Part shown: piece by piece, positions 34,603 to 43,337 of the stretch
Layout: the number at the start of each line of letters is the position of its first letter
Position numbering within the stretch: position 1 is the first letter of the stretch
Origin: Nocardia exalbida NBRC 100660
Lineage (GTDB): Bacteria; Actinomycetota; Actinomycetes; Mycobacteriales; Mycobacteriaceae
Length of the DNA: 64,000 nt
Direction: 5' to 3'
Assembly: GCF_000308575.1 (NCBI RefSeq)
Contig: NZ_BAFZ01000051.1
Coordinates: forward strand, 22,839-86,838
The notes under the pieces: model-generated
Seen by the model: only the letters and a program-made list of their open reading frames with translations
The model's database searches: none
Told to the model about the DNA's origin: nothing
Made by a program: the position numbers and the translations under genes

Positions 34603-35343
34603 TCAGCCCCGCCCGGCGAACGGCATCCGGTTGGCCATGATCGTCATGAACGGCACGGTGACCTCGAGTGGGAGCTCGGCCAGCCGGACGACGGTGTCCG
34701 CCACGTGCTTCGGGTCGAAGGTCGGCTCGGGGCGCTGGCTCCCGTCGGGCTGCCGCGCTGCCACTCCGACACCTTCGGTCATGGGGGTGGCCGCGTTTCC
34801 GATATCGATCTGAGTGCAGCAGATGTCGTACTCGCGTCCATCCAGTGCGATCGCTTTCGTCAGACCCGTTACCCCGTGTTTGGTCGCGGTGTAGGCAGCG
34901 GTGGCGGGCCGTGGTGTGTGCGCAGACAGCGAGCCGTTGTTGATGATCCGCCCACCCCTCGGGGATTGCGCCTTCATCATCCGCATCGCCTCGCGGGCGC
35001 ACAGGAAGGTCCCGGTGAGATTGGCCGCGAGGGTGCGCTCCCAGTCCGCCGGATCGATCTCGTCGACGCTGCCGCTCGGCCCGAAGGTTCCGGCATTGTT
35101 GACCAGCACGTCGATCCGGCCGAAATCATTGGACACCTGTGCGAACAGGTCTCGCACCGATTCGACGGACGACACGTCGGCCGGGACCACGACGGCCCGC
35201 TCGTAAGCGCTCGCAGTCTCCTCCAGTGCCGTCCGCCCACGGCCGGTCAGCACGACCTGGTGTCCGGCCGCGAGCAGCGCGCGGGCGAAGGCACGGCCCA
35301 ATCCGGAACCGGCTCCGGTGACGACGGCGACGAGTTTGTTCAC
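34603..35343 (-). CDS. SDR family oxidoreductase (last gene of operon)
   Basis: 246 residues from GTG 35343, with AGGAG upstream. TGAGSGLG, NNAG and the active site S...YTATK are present. RIINNGSLSAHTPRPATAAYTATK matches sugar- or polyol-oxidising SDRs. It lies at the 3' end of a ten-gene minus-strand operon. A role in oxidising the hydroxylated substrate or an intermediate is likely. Confidence 0.87.
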   Translation of the reverse strand: MNKLVAVVTGAGSGLGRAFARALLAAGHQVVLTGRGRTALEETASAYERAVVVPADVSSVESVRDLFAQVSNDFGRIDVLVNNAGTFGPSGSVDEIDPADWERTLAANLTGTFLCAREAMRMMKAQSPRGGRIINNGSLSAHTPRPATAAYTATKHGVTGLTKAIALDGREYDICCTQIDIGNAATPMTEGVGVAARQPDGSQRPEPTFDPKHVADTVVRLAELPLEVTVPFMTIMANRMPFAGRG

Positions 35344-35356
35344 TCTGTACTCCTGT

Positions 35357-37078
35357 TCAGTGGTTGTCGCCCGGCACGGTGGTGCCGCGTTTGCCGACGA
35401 GGAAATCGAAGTCGACGCCGCGATCGGCCTGCAGGACATGGTCGACGAACAGTCGGAGGTAGCCCCCTGCGGGTGCCTCGGCCGCGGGCGCGAGCGCCGC
35501 CCGACGACGGCGCAGTTCATCGGCGTCGACGTGCAATTGCAGTGCCGATCCGGGTATATCGAGTTCGATGCGGTCACCATCGCGCACGAGCGCCAACGGC
35601 CCCCCGGCGGCTGCTTCCGGCGCCACGTGTAGGACGACAGTTCCGTAGGCGGTTCCGCTCATCCTGGCGTCGGAGATCCGCACCATATCGGTGACGCCGC
35701 GTTCCAGCAGCCGACGTGGCAGGGGCAGATTCCCCACCTCTGGCATGCCGGGGGCGCCGATCGGCCCCGCACCGGTGAGCACGATGACGTCATCGGGTTC
35801 GATATCGAGATCCGGGGCGTCGATCCGGGCCCGGAAATCGTCTATGCCGTGGAATACGACAGCCCGGCCCACATGCCGCAGCAGGTGCGGCGATGCCGCC
35901 GAGGTCTTGATGACAGCGCCGTTCGGAGCGAGATTCCCGGTAAGCACCGTTGTTCCGGCGTCTACTTGCAGCGGCTTCTCACGCCGGCGGATGACCTCCT
36001 CGTTCCAGATGGGAGCGGATTCCACGTTCTCCCCGAGCGTCCGGCCGGTGACGGTGCGGGCATCGGTGTGCAGCAGATCTCCGAGTTCCGCGAGTACCGC
36101 GGGCAGTCCTCCGGCGTAGTAGAAGTCCTCCATCAGATACCTGCCCGAGGGCATGAGGTCGACTAGAAGCGGGATGTTGCGCGTCTGCTCGGCGAAGTCC
36201 GCCATTTCCAGCGGCAGTTCGAGGCGTCCGGCCAAGGCCAGCAGGTGCACCACCGCGTTGGTGGACCCACCGATTGCGGCGTTGACTCGGATCGCGTTCT
36301 CGAACGACTCACGGGTGACAACCTTCGACATCCGGAGGCCCTCCGCCACCATCTCGACGATCCGCACACCGCTGTCGCGGGCGTGGGCGCGGCGTCTGGA
36401 GTCGACTGCCGGGATCGCCGCGTTGCCGGGCAGGGCGAGGCCGAGCGCCTCCGCGATCGAGGCCATCGTCGACGCGGTGCCCATGGTGTTGCAGTGACCG
36501 GGCGAACGTGAGGTTGCCGATTCCGCTGCCCGGAAGGCACACTCGCTCATCGTGCCGGCCCGGACCGCCTCGCTCATCGCGAACACCGAGGTACCCGACC
36601 CTATGGTGCGGCCCTCATGTCTGCCGCTCAGCATCGGCCCGCCGGACACCACGATCGTCGGGATGTCGCAACTTGCGGCGCCCATCAACAGCGCCGGTGT
36701 GGTTTTGTCGCAGCCGCAGAGCAGGACCACACCGTCGATTGGGTTGGCTCGGATGGACTCCTCGACGTCCATGCTCACCAGGTTGCGGTAGAGCATCGTC
36801 GTCGGTCGGATGATCGTCTCACCGAGTGAGGTGACCGGGAATTCGACGGGGAAGCCACCCGCCTCGATGACGCCGAGCCGCACCTGCTCCGCCAGATCAC
36901 GGAAGTGCGCGTTGCACGGGGTCAGTTCCGACCAGGTGTTGCAGATGCCGATCACCGGACGGCCGTCGAACATTCGATCCGGAATGCCCTGGTTCTTCAT
37001 CCAGGACCGGTGGATGAAGGCGTTGAGATCGTTGCCGGCGAACCACTCTTGGGACCGCAGCGGGCGCTCAGTGTTCAT
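35357..37078 (-). CDS. IlvD/Edd family dehydratase (sugar-acid type)
   Basis: 573 residues. Fe-S ligands are in ICNTWSELTPC (C46), CGCDKTTPA (about C119-C121) and PGHCNTMGTAST (about C185). The opening GNDLNAFIHRSWMKNQGIPDRMFDGRPVIG is characteristic of the sugar-acid (arabinonate/xylonate) subgroup rather than of branched-chain IlvD. The enzyme dehydrates a 2,3-dihydroxy acid to a 2-keto-3-deoxy acid. It overlaps the preceding DUF849 gene by 11 bases. The catalytic serine near GGPMLSG lies where expected. Confidence 0.92.
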   Translation of the reverse strand: MNTERPLRSQEWFAGNDLNAFIHRSWMKNQGIPDRMFDGRPVIGICNTWSELTPCNAHFRDLAEQVRLGVIEAGGFPVEFPVTSLGETIIRPTTMLYRNLVSMDVEESIRANPIDGVVLLCGCDKTTPALLMGAASCDIPTIVVSGGPMLSGRHEGRTIGSGTSVFAMSEAVRAGTMSECAFRAAESATSRSPGHCNTMGTASTMASIAEALGLALPGNAAIPAVDSRRRAHARDSGVRIVEMVAEGLRMSKVVTRESFENAIRVNAAIGGSTNAVVHLLALAGRLELPLEMADFAEQTRNIPLLVDLMPSGRYLMEDFYYAGGLPAVLAELGDLLHTDARTVTGRTLGENVESAPIWNEEVIRRREKPLQVDAGTTVLTGNLAPNGAVIKTSAASPHLLRHVGRAVVFHGIDDFRARIDAPDLDIEPDDVIVLTGAGPIGAPGMPEVGNLPLPRRLLERGVTDMVRISDARMSGTAYGTVVLHVAPEAAAGGPLALVRDGDRIELDIPGSALQLHVDADELRRRRAALAPAAEAPAGGYLRLFVDHVLQADRGVDFDFLVGKRGTTVPGDNH

Positions 37079-37967
37079 CGGAGGGTCCTTTCAGTCCTAG
37101 TATCTGCCGAGTCTCGTCCGGGGTTGCGGGCGTCAGGCCCAGTCGTTCGGCGATCCCGACGATGTGCTCGACGAATCGCACGTTCTCGGTCGGCTCTCCC
37201 GGAACCAGGCACGGGTTGTCCTCGATTCCGACGCGGACGTGCCCGCCCAGTACGAGTGCGTGGGTGAGACCCCGCATCTGCTCGACGCCGCTGATACTCA
37301 CCGAGAACACCGAGTCCGCTGGTAGGGCGGCGACCATCTGCTGCAGGATCGCCGGGGTGTATGGGAGTGCGTTCTGGAAGGTGCGGTCCAGACCGAGGAC
37401 CATGTTCACCAAGTGCGGGCCCGGCTCGCCCGCGGTGAGCGTCCTGATCTCCTGCAGGAGGTGAGAGGGCCCGAATGCCTCCCATTCTGGTTTGATTCCG
37501 CGTGCCTGCATAGCGGCGGCGAGTTCGGCGGCCCGGCTCGGTGGGGTGTCCATCAGGATCTCGCCGAACGACGAAGAGACATATCCGGTGATCGCGTCGA
37601 GGGTGCAGGTATCCGCACCGCCGCCCAGCCCGTCGAGTCGCGCGGACCAGTCCACGACCCGAGTTCCGTCCGCGCGGGTCCGCACCATGTCCCCGTTGAC
37701 GCCACCTCCGGTGGAGTTGTTGATCACGATGTCGCAGCGTGCCCGGACGAGGTCGTTGATGCGTCGGTAGATTCCCGCGTCACAGGTCGCCGCGTCGTCG
37801 GGGCGGCGCGCGTGCAGTGCCGCCATCGAAGCCCCCGCCGACTGGCACCGGGTGACGTCTGCGGCGATCTCCTCCGGCTGAGTAGGGATGTACGGGTGGT
37901 CGGCCTTCGTGAGGAACCCTCCGGTCGGGGCAACCGTGATGATCACTTTGTCCCGCAACGTGGTCAT
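37068..37967 (-). CDS. DUF849/BKACE family protein, copy 1
   Basis: 299 residues of the beta-keto acid cleavage family (Kce type), which joins a 3-keto acid with acetyl-CoA to give acetoacetate and a new acyl-CoA. The substrate loop NNSTGGG and GGHVRVGIEDN are conserved, including the Arg, Glu and Asp of the active site. The first zinc histidine is lost: the expected HxH reads A-L-H (A50, H52) in AALHARRPDD. Activity or metal use may therefore differ. The stop overlaps the dehydratase start. Confidence 0.83.
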   Translation of the reverse strand: MTTLRDKVIITVAPTGGFLTKADHPYIPTQPEEIAADVTRCQSAGASMAALHARRPDDAATCDAGIYRRINDLVRARCDIVINNSTGGGVNGDMVRTRADGTRVVDWSARLDGLGGGADTCTLDAITGYVSSSFGEILMDTPPSRAAELAAAMQARGIKPEWEAFGPSHLLQEIRTLTAGEPGPHLVNMVLGLDRTFQNALPYTPAILQQMVAALPADSVFSVSISGVEQMRGLTHALVLGGHVRVGIEDNPCLVPGEPTENVRFVEHIVGIAERLGLTPATPDETRQILGLKGPSDEH

Positions 37968-38584
37968 GCGTCCACCCCATTCGCGGCCTCGAAGAACATT
38001 GCGATCGCGTGGGCACCGGGGTCAACGACACCACGGGCATGGTCACCGACGTAACTGGCACGGCCGCGTCGGGCCAGCAACGCGCGGGTCGACTCGGCAC
38101 CGGCCACGGCGGCGTCGCGCGCGGCGGCCAGAGCAGTGGTGATGTCGCCTGACGTCGCGGCGCCGAGTAGCGCGTCCCTCGCCGGCACCATCGCGTCGAC
38201 CATCGTCTTGTGCCCCACCTCCGCCTTACCGAGCCGTTGCACGGCTCGGGTCGCGGTATCGACCGCCGTGGCGAATTCCACGACACCGACCTCGTCGCCG
38301 CGGATGTCGGCGATGCGGCCGAACCACAATCCGAGAAGTGGGCCGCTCGTTCCCCCAGTGCCGAGAAATGCGTCCGAGAGCCGGGTGAACACGTCACAGG
38401 GCCGGGCCGGTGGATCGTCTTCCATCTCGGCCAGCGTGGCGCGCACCGCCGAACGCAGGTTGAGGCCGAAGTCGCCGTCCCCGATCAGCCGATCCAGATC
38501 GGTCAGCGCGTCGACTTGTCGTTCGACATCGGCGGCGAACCGAGTGATCCAGTTACGTGCCCAGTCGAGTTGCAGCGTGGTCAT
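37964..38584 (-). CDS. dhaL: Dihydroxyacetone-kinase-type DhaL subunit
   Basis: 206 residues from ATG 38584. LTDLDRLIGDGDFGLNL supplies the ADP/Mg-binding aspartates (GDGDxG at residues 35-40), and FLGTGGTSGPLLGLWF is the second nucleotide loop. This is the ATP-binding half of a kinase split into DhaL and DhaK. No DhaM phosphotransfer gene is visible, so ATP is probably used directly. With DhaK next to it, the pair should phosphorylate a dihydroxyacetone-like keto sugar or keto acid, not necessarily dihydroxyacetone itself. Confidence 0.87.
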   Translation of the reverse strand: MTTLQLDWARNWITRFAADVERQVDALTDLDRLIGDGDFGLNLRSAVRATLAEMEDDPPARPCDVFTRLSDAFLGTGGTSGPLLGLWFGRIADIRGDEVGVVEFATAVDTATRAVQRLGKAEVGHKTMVDAMVPARDALLGAATSGDITTALAAARDAAVAGAESTRALLARRGRASYVGDHARGVVDPGAHAIAMFFEAANGVDA

Positions 38585-38613
38585 CAATCCTCCGAAATCT
38601 TGCAGGGCAGCGG

Positions 38614-39612
38614 TCACCACGTGAGTGCCGGTGTGCTGACCGGGTCGTTCCACAGGTCGACGATCTCGTCTGTGGCACGCAGGAGGGTGATCGACAGCCC
38701 GTGCATGTCAAACGAGGTGACGAAGGAGCCGGCGAGCATGCGGGCGTACCCGATTCCTCGTTCGCCCAGCGCCCGGACGAGTTCCCGTGCGGCGATGGCC
38801 AGCTCCAGATCGTGGGTGGCACCGAGTCCGTTGACGATCGCGATCACGTCACCGCCGGGGCCGACCCGGCCGCCGCTGACGAGTTGTTCGACCAGTTCGT
38901 CGATGAGGACTCCCACCGGGGCCGCCGGGCGAGTGCCGCGGCCACGCTCACCATGGATACCGACCCCGAACTCGATCTCGTCCGGGGCCAGGTCGAACGA
39001 CGGCCGGGTATGGCCCGGCGGGGTGCCGGCGCGCAATGCGACGCCCAGCGTGGCCGACGAGGCCACCACCCTGCGTCCCAGGTCCGCGATATCGGCCAGT
39101 GACCAGCCGCGTTCGGCCGCGGCGCCGCAGATCTTCTCCACCGCGACCACGGCCGCGGTACCTCGGCGGCCCGGCCCGTCAGCAGTGCTGCCGTCGGTGG
39201 CGAGATCGTCGTCGACCACCACGATCTCGGTAGCGACAGACCCGGTGAGCAGCTCCGCAGCGATCGAGAAGTTCAGCATGTCGCCGGTGTAGTTCTTCAC
39301 GATCAGCACTGCGCCGTAACCAGTCTCGACGGCCTCGACCGCGGCGCGCACCTGCAGCGCGGTGGGACTGGAGAAGATCGCCCCCGGTACCGCCGCGTCG
39401 AGCATGCCGACGCCGACGAACCGGGCGTGCAGCGGCTCGTGGCCGGCACCGCCGCCGGACACCAATGCCACCTTCGGCCGGGATTGTCCTGCTCGCACGA
39501 CGTACGCCGGGTCCCTGTGGCAGGTGATCGTCGCCGGGTACAGCAATTGCAGGCCTTCGAGCGCTTCCCTGGTGACGTTCTCGGGCTCGTTGACGAAATG
39601 GCGGCTGTTCAT
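38614..39612 (-). CDS. dhaK: Dihydroxyacetone-kinase-type DhaK subunit
   Basis: 332 residues from ATG 39612. VSGGGAGHEPLHARFVGVGMLDAAVPG is the conserved substrate-domain opening, and the catalytic histidine that forms the hemiaminal with the substrate is H220 in EFGVGIHGERG. VLIVKNYTGDMLNF is also conserved. It binds the keto substrate covalently while DhaL brings ATP. The ATG overlaps the stop of the next upstream gene. Confidence 0.9.
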   Translation of the reverse strand: MNSRHFVNEPENVTREALEGLQLLYPATITCHRDPAYVVRAGQSRPKVALVSGGGAGHEPLHARFVGVGMLDAAVPGAIFSSPTALQVRAAVEAVETGYGAVLIVKNYTGDMLNFSIAAELLTGSVATEIVVVDDDLATDGSTADGPGRRGTAAVVAVEKICGAAAERGWSLADIADLGRRVVASSATLGVALRAGTPPGHTRPSFDLAPDEIEFGVGIHGERGRGTRPAAPVGVLIDELVEQLVSGGRVGPGGDVIAIVNGLGATHDLELAIAARELVRALGERGIGYARMLAGSFVTSFDMHGLSITLLRATDEIVDLWNDPVSTPALTW

Positions 39613-40043
39613 GCGCGTCTCCCAGACATGTCGTGAGTTACCGGTGCCAGGCGTTGCGCGAACGCTCGAACGCCGGCGTAGACGGTGTCTCCCACTCGCA
39701 GTCCGGCTTCGCGGGCCGGACCGTTGACGTAGGAGAGGACGCCGTGGTGCCACATGTCCATCCCATTGCTGATCTCGGCGGACTCGTGGCTGACGGTCGC
39801 CCCCGGGACGCCCGCCTGCCCCATCGCGACGACACCGGCGATGCCGGCGTCGTCCTTGCCGATACCGGCATCGTTGAACACTGCAAGCGCGGGACGGATC
39901 TCGATCGCCAGCCGACCCGATTCCTGCCCGCCGTTCGATGCCGCGACCAGGATTCGGCCGGTGTCGCCCGTCTCCACCTGGGACATACTGTCCATGACGA
40001 CGATCTGCCTGCCGTTCTCCGCGCCGATGATGCTGCGAAACAC
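39609..40043 (-). CDS. Unrecognised small protein, tandem paralog 1
   Basis: 144 residues from GTG 40043, which shares bases with the stop of the preceding gene (TAGTG). It is paralogous to its neighbour. Shared features include a leading strand (IVVMDSMSQV / VWVTDSIAFA), RILVAASNGG / DILVTGSHGG, the motif NDAGIGK, AGIAGVVAMGQAGVPGATVSHESA and WHHGVLSYVN. The pattern suggests an alpha/beta fold with a small-ligand pocket around NDAGIGK. No family name comes to mind. Its place between DhaK and a BKACE gene points to a catabolic role. Confidence 0.7.
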   Translation of the reverse strand: MFRSIIGAENGRQIVVMDSMSQVETGDTGRILVAASNGGQESGRLAIEIRPALAVFNDAGIGKDDAGIAGVVAMGQAGVPGATVSHESAEISNGMDMWHHGVLSYVNGPAREAGLRVGDTVYAGVRAFAQRLAPVTHDMSGRRA

Positions 40044-40471
40044 TATGTTTGCCTCCTCTCGATCAGGGCGAGGATCTGCTCGCGCAATGGTGTCCCGGCC
40101 CGGATACCGTCCCGGCGCGCAATGTCGTTGACGTAACTGACGACGCCGTTTTCCCACGCGTCGGTACCGTCACCGATCCGCGCGCTGTCGTGCGATACCG
40201 CGATCCCCGCGATGTTCTGCGCGGCCACTGCGGCGAGCCCCGCGACGCCGGACCGGTTCTTCCCGATGCCCGCGTCGTTGCACACCACGATCGCGACACC
40301 GAACGACGCGGCGTACTCACCGGCGCTCGTACCGCCATGGGATCCGGTGACGAGGATGTCGCCGCGGTGGCGCGGGCCCGCGAAGGCGATCGAATCCGTG
40401 ACCCAGACCAGCCCACCGGCCGCCCGATACACGAGTCGAGGTTCAGTGCCGGCCATTTCGACGGGCCTCAT
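40043..40471 (-). CDS. Unrecognised small protein, tandem paralog 2
   Basis: 142 residues. It begins MRPVEMAGTEPRLVYR and then follows the same plan as its neighbour: VTDSIAFAG, DILVTGSHGGTSAGEYAA, NDAGIGKNRSGVAG, VSHDSARIGDG and WENGVVSYVN. Its start overlaps the BKACE stop and its stop overlaps the next start. Strict pairing and coupling suggest the two form a heteromer. Function unknown. Confidence 0.7.
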   Translation of the reverse strand: MRPVEMAGTEPRLVYRAAGGLVWVTDSIAFAGPRHRGDILVTGSHGGTSAGEYAASFGVAIVVCNDAGIGKNRSGVAGLAAVAAQNIAGIAVSHDSARIGDGTDAWENGVVSYVNDIARRDGIRAGTPLREQILALIERRQT

Positions 40472-41358
40472 GCGGGTACTCCCAGTAGTTCGCGAGCTTG
40501 GTCCGGGGTGGCGGGCTCCCTGCCGTGGCGGCGCGCCAGCTCGACCACATGAGCGACAAGTTCGGGGGTAGACGGGAAGCCGAGTTCGCCGTAGTGGTGG
40601 TCGCCGGCGCCGATCGCGACGTGCCCGCCGCGGACGATGGCCTCCTCAGCGGCCTCGAGTACGTTGCCGCGGTAGGCGGAGACGATCCACTCGATCGAAA
40701 GGTCCTCGGGAAGCAGATCCAGCTGTGCCCGCAGGCCCGCTGCCGTGGCCGGGTGCGCCGCGGGGAACTCGTCGCCTCCGAGAATGAACGCAACGGCCAG
40801 CGGTGCCCGCAGCGGCCGGGACTTGGCGTGCGCGATGATCGCCCGGGTCCAGCTGACGTTGAACGACGCCAAGTACGGCGTCATTCCGAGTTCGCCTGCC
40901 CGATCGAGCAGTTCGGCCTGTATGCGGGTGTTGTTGAGGAATACTCGGTCGTCGGTGGCGAAATCGCCCGACCGCGGATCGATCAAATCCATTGCCGCGA
41001 GGCCCATTTCGATGACCAGGAAGTCGGACCGGGTCTCTGGACGCTCCTGGTTGGGTGCGAGATTGGACAGCCGCTCGGACACCGACCACCCGGGGACGTT
41101 GGCGGGCGCGGGCGCGAGCAGCAAGTCGCCCTCGGTACGGACCTTCTCGACGATCTCGCCGTAGGTTCGCGCCGAATGGTCCATGCCGCCATCCGGTGTC
41201 CGAGCGTGGAAGTGCATCAGCGATGCTCCGGCCGCGCGGCTCGCAGCCGCCGTCGCGGCGATCTCGCCGGGTGTCCAGGGGACGTGCGGATTGGGCTCGC
41301 GCATTGTGTTCTCGTTGACGTGTACGCCGATGACGAGCGGCTTCGACCCGCTAGGCAT
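40468..41358 (-). CDS. DUF849/BKACE family protein, copy 2
   Basis: 296 residues from ATG 41358, with AAGGAGAC upstream. The first metal motif is intact (LMHFHARTPDGG, HxH), but the second active-site motif reads GGHVAIGAGDHHY where the family has GGHVRVGLEDN. The catalytic Arg and the zinc-binding Glu are thus replaced, although DHH may offer substitute ligands. In copy 1 the reverse is true. A changed reaction or a different metal seems likely. It overlaps the upstream SDR stop by eight bases. Confidence 0.78.
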   Translation of the reverse strand: MPSGSKPLVIGVHVNENTMREPNPHVPWTPGEIAATAAASRAAGASLMHFHARTPDGGMDHSARTYGEIVEKVRTEGDLLLAPAPANVPGWSVSERLSNLAPNQERPETRSDFLVIEMGLAAMDLIDPRSGDFATDDRVFLNNTRIQAELLDRAGELGMTPYLASFNVSWTRAIIAHAKSRPLRAPLAVAFILGGDEFPAAHPATAAGLRAQLDLLPEDLSIEWIVSAYRGNVLEAAEEAIVRGGHVAIGAGDHHYGELGFPSTPELVAHVVELARRHGREPATPDQARELLGVPA

Positions 41359-42112
41359 TGCGGTCTCCTTTCGGGACGCGCCAGCCGGCGCCGATCGACT
41401 GGCCGCCGTCGACCGTCCATGTCTGGCCAGTGACGAATCCAGCTCTCGGTCCGGCCAGGAAGGTGATGACCTCGGCGATCTCTTCCGGTTCCGCATAGCG
41501 GTGTAATGGAATCGCTTTCAGGATCTCTTCTTTCGCGCCCTTTCCCTGCCCGGTGCGGGCGAGCGGCGTGAGCGTGGAACCCGGTGCGACACAGTTGACC
41601 CGGATACGATCCTCAGCGAGTTCGAAGGCAAGCTGGCCGGTCAGCGCCACCACACCACCCTTCGACGCCGAGTACGCCGCGCGATCCTGGCTGCCCCGCA
41701 GTCCCGAGACCGAGGAGATGGTCACCACCGAACCACCACCATCAGCGGCGAGCAGGTCGACGAAGGCACGCACGACGGTGAACGTGGCCACCAGGTTGAC
41801 CTCCAGCGTGCGCCGGAAGTCGTCGGGCGTGGTCTCCCGAACAGGGGCATTCCGAGCGATGCCAGCGCTGGTCACCACCGCGTCGACCCGCCCGAACCGC
41901 TCGGTCGTGGCCGCGACGAGCCGCGCGATGTCTCCCTCATCGGTGACGTCGGTCTGCACGTCGAGCACCGCGTCCCACGAGCCCCGCGTACGGGATCCGA
42001 GCGGTGTGCGGTCGGCGACCACCACGTTCCATCCCAGGTCGACGAACCTCTCGCACGTGGCATTCCCGATTCCGGATGCGCCGCCGGTGATGACGGCCAC
42101 CTGCGCCGTCAT
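41351..42112 (-). CDS. SDR family oxidoreductase
   Basis: 253 residues: TGGASGIG at 9-16, S...YSASK active site (SSVSGLRGSQDRAAYSASK) and a GQTWTVDGG ending. The start overlaps the VOC stop as ATGA. It is the second dehydrogenase of the operon and probably converts a hydroxyl to a keto group to feed the keto-acid steps. Confidence 0.88.
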   Translation of the reverse strand: MTAQVAVITGGASGIGNATCERFVDLGWNVVVADRTPLGSRTRGSWDAVLDVQTDVTDEGDIARLVAATTERFGRVDAVVTSAGIARNAPVRETTPDDFRRTLEVNLVATFTVVRAFVDLLAADGGGSVVTISSVSGLRGSQDRAAYSASKGGVVALTGQLAFELAEDRIRVNCVAPGSTLTPLARTGQGKGAKEEILKAIPLHRYAEPEEIAEVITFLAGPRAGFVTGQTWTVDGGQSIGAGWRVPKGDRNA

Positions 42113-42657
42113 GAGCCGAGCACCGTTCGCATATCGCGTACAGGATCGCGGCCGTCCCAGCCGACCGCGGCGGCCGCGACGGCTCGGAAGAGCTCACCCT
42201 TGCGCCCGCTGATCTCGGACAGTTCGAGGACGGTTCCGGGGAAAGGCCCCTCCTCGAAGTAGACAAACCGCTCGTCAGGTGCACCGCTTCCGGACACACC
42301 GCTCTGTAGTTCCGTCGCCCCGCGTTCGAAAGCGGCGTCTCGCAGGCGGTCGAAGTCGGTGGTCCAGTAGGCCACGTGCTGTAGCCCCGCCAGCCCGCGG
42401 TCGGTGAATTCCTTGAAGGCGGACGGCTCGTCGTTGCGCTGCTGGATCAGTTCGATCTGGGTGTCGCCGGTCTGCGCAAGAGCCACACTGAATCGCGGTG
42501 ATGCCTGCCGTCCGCGAAACCGGAAATCGTGCAGCGGCTGGTCGTCGATGTAGAAGAATGGTCCGACACCCGTCACCTCTATCCAGTGCTTCATTGCACT
42601 GTCGATATCTCCCACCACATAGCCCAGCTGTCGCAGCGGGCCGAAATACCTGCTCAA
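42109..42657 (-). CDS. VOC (glyoxalase/bleomycin-resistance fold) protein
   Basis: 182 residues, first gene of the operon. Two beta-alpha-beta-beta-beta modules are visible: QLGYVVGDIDSAMKHWIEVTGVGPFF and LQHVAYWTTDFDRLRDAAFERG, with ELIQQ and ELSEIS supplying the usual metal-ligand glutamates. A metal-dependent isomerase, epimerase, lyase or dioxygenase are all possible. Its leading position suggests it acts early in the route. Confidence 0.8.
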   Translation of the reverse strand: MSRYFGPLRQLGYVVGDIDSAMKHWIEVTGVGPFFYIDDQPLHDFRFRGRQASPRFSVALAQTGDTQIELIQQRNDEPSAFKEFTDRGLAGLQHVAYWTTDFDRLRDAAFERGATELQSGVSGSGAPDERFVYFEEGPFPGTVLELSEISGRKGELFRAVAAAAVGWDGRDPVRDMRTVLGS

Positions 42658-43337
42658 TGCTCACCTCGAATGTCGAAACCGCCGAACACCACGGGCGGTG
42701 TGAAGTCGTGTCGATAATGTCGGCCGGCCGAGTCAAGAAGAATGAACTAGTACCGATCAACGGGACATGCGCCCTTCGGTAGCAGTGGCGGCGATCGGGT
42801 AGCCGATATCCGGATATCCGGCGACCTCAGCGATCACCGGACAAGACCAGCAGCGCGATCGAGGACGGAAGTCACGCCCAAACCGTCGCGTTCAATTGAT
42901 CGGCGCGATTGCCCTCGGTGCGCCGAATTTCCCAGAGCCTCCACGTGGCGAATCCGACGAGGAGGGTGCCGATCATGATCTCGGTCATGCACTGATGCGG
43001 ATGCGGGTGCGGTGGAAGGTGGCGATGTTCGACGAGGCGCCGGGTGTGGCGACGGTGAGGGTCTGGGGGCCAGTATCTCCGGGTGCGCGTTCGGATCAGT
43101 GGGCGGGGACTTGTGCCGTCGTCCGGTACGTGACGACCAATGGTGTCAAGCGCGGCCGGCAGCTTCGCTGCTGTCGATGGTGTCCGCAGCGACCGCACTC
43201 TTGTGGCGGACCACGTTTCTGAGTAGCTGGCGACCGACCCGATCCGTGACCCTGGTGATCTGCTCGTCGTCAGCGGCCGCCTACCGGTGTGTTCTGGTCG
43301 GTGGAGGCGGCCGCTGTCGAATCGGGTGCGCGTGCGT
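42658..43337. other. Intergenic region with a possible 38-residue ORF
   Basis: The 5' part should hold the operon promoter. On the minus strand 42872-42988 encodes MTEIMIGTLLVGFATWRLWE and 18 more residues: a single hydrophobic span then a charged tail. I see no ribosome site for it, so it is only a possibility. The remaining sequence shows nothing supportable. Confidence 0.3.

Noticed and set aside
35357..37078. Branched-chain amino acid dihydroxy-acid dehydratase (ilvD)
   Set aside because: The N-terminal pattern and operon partners fit the sugar-acid dehydratase subgroup, and no other branched-chain genes are present.
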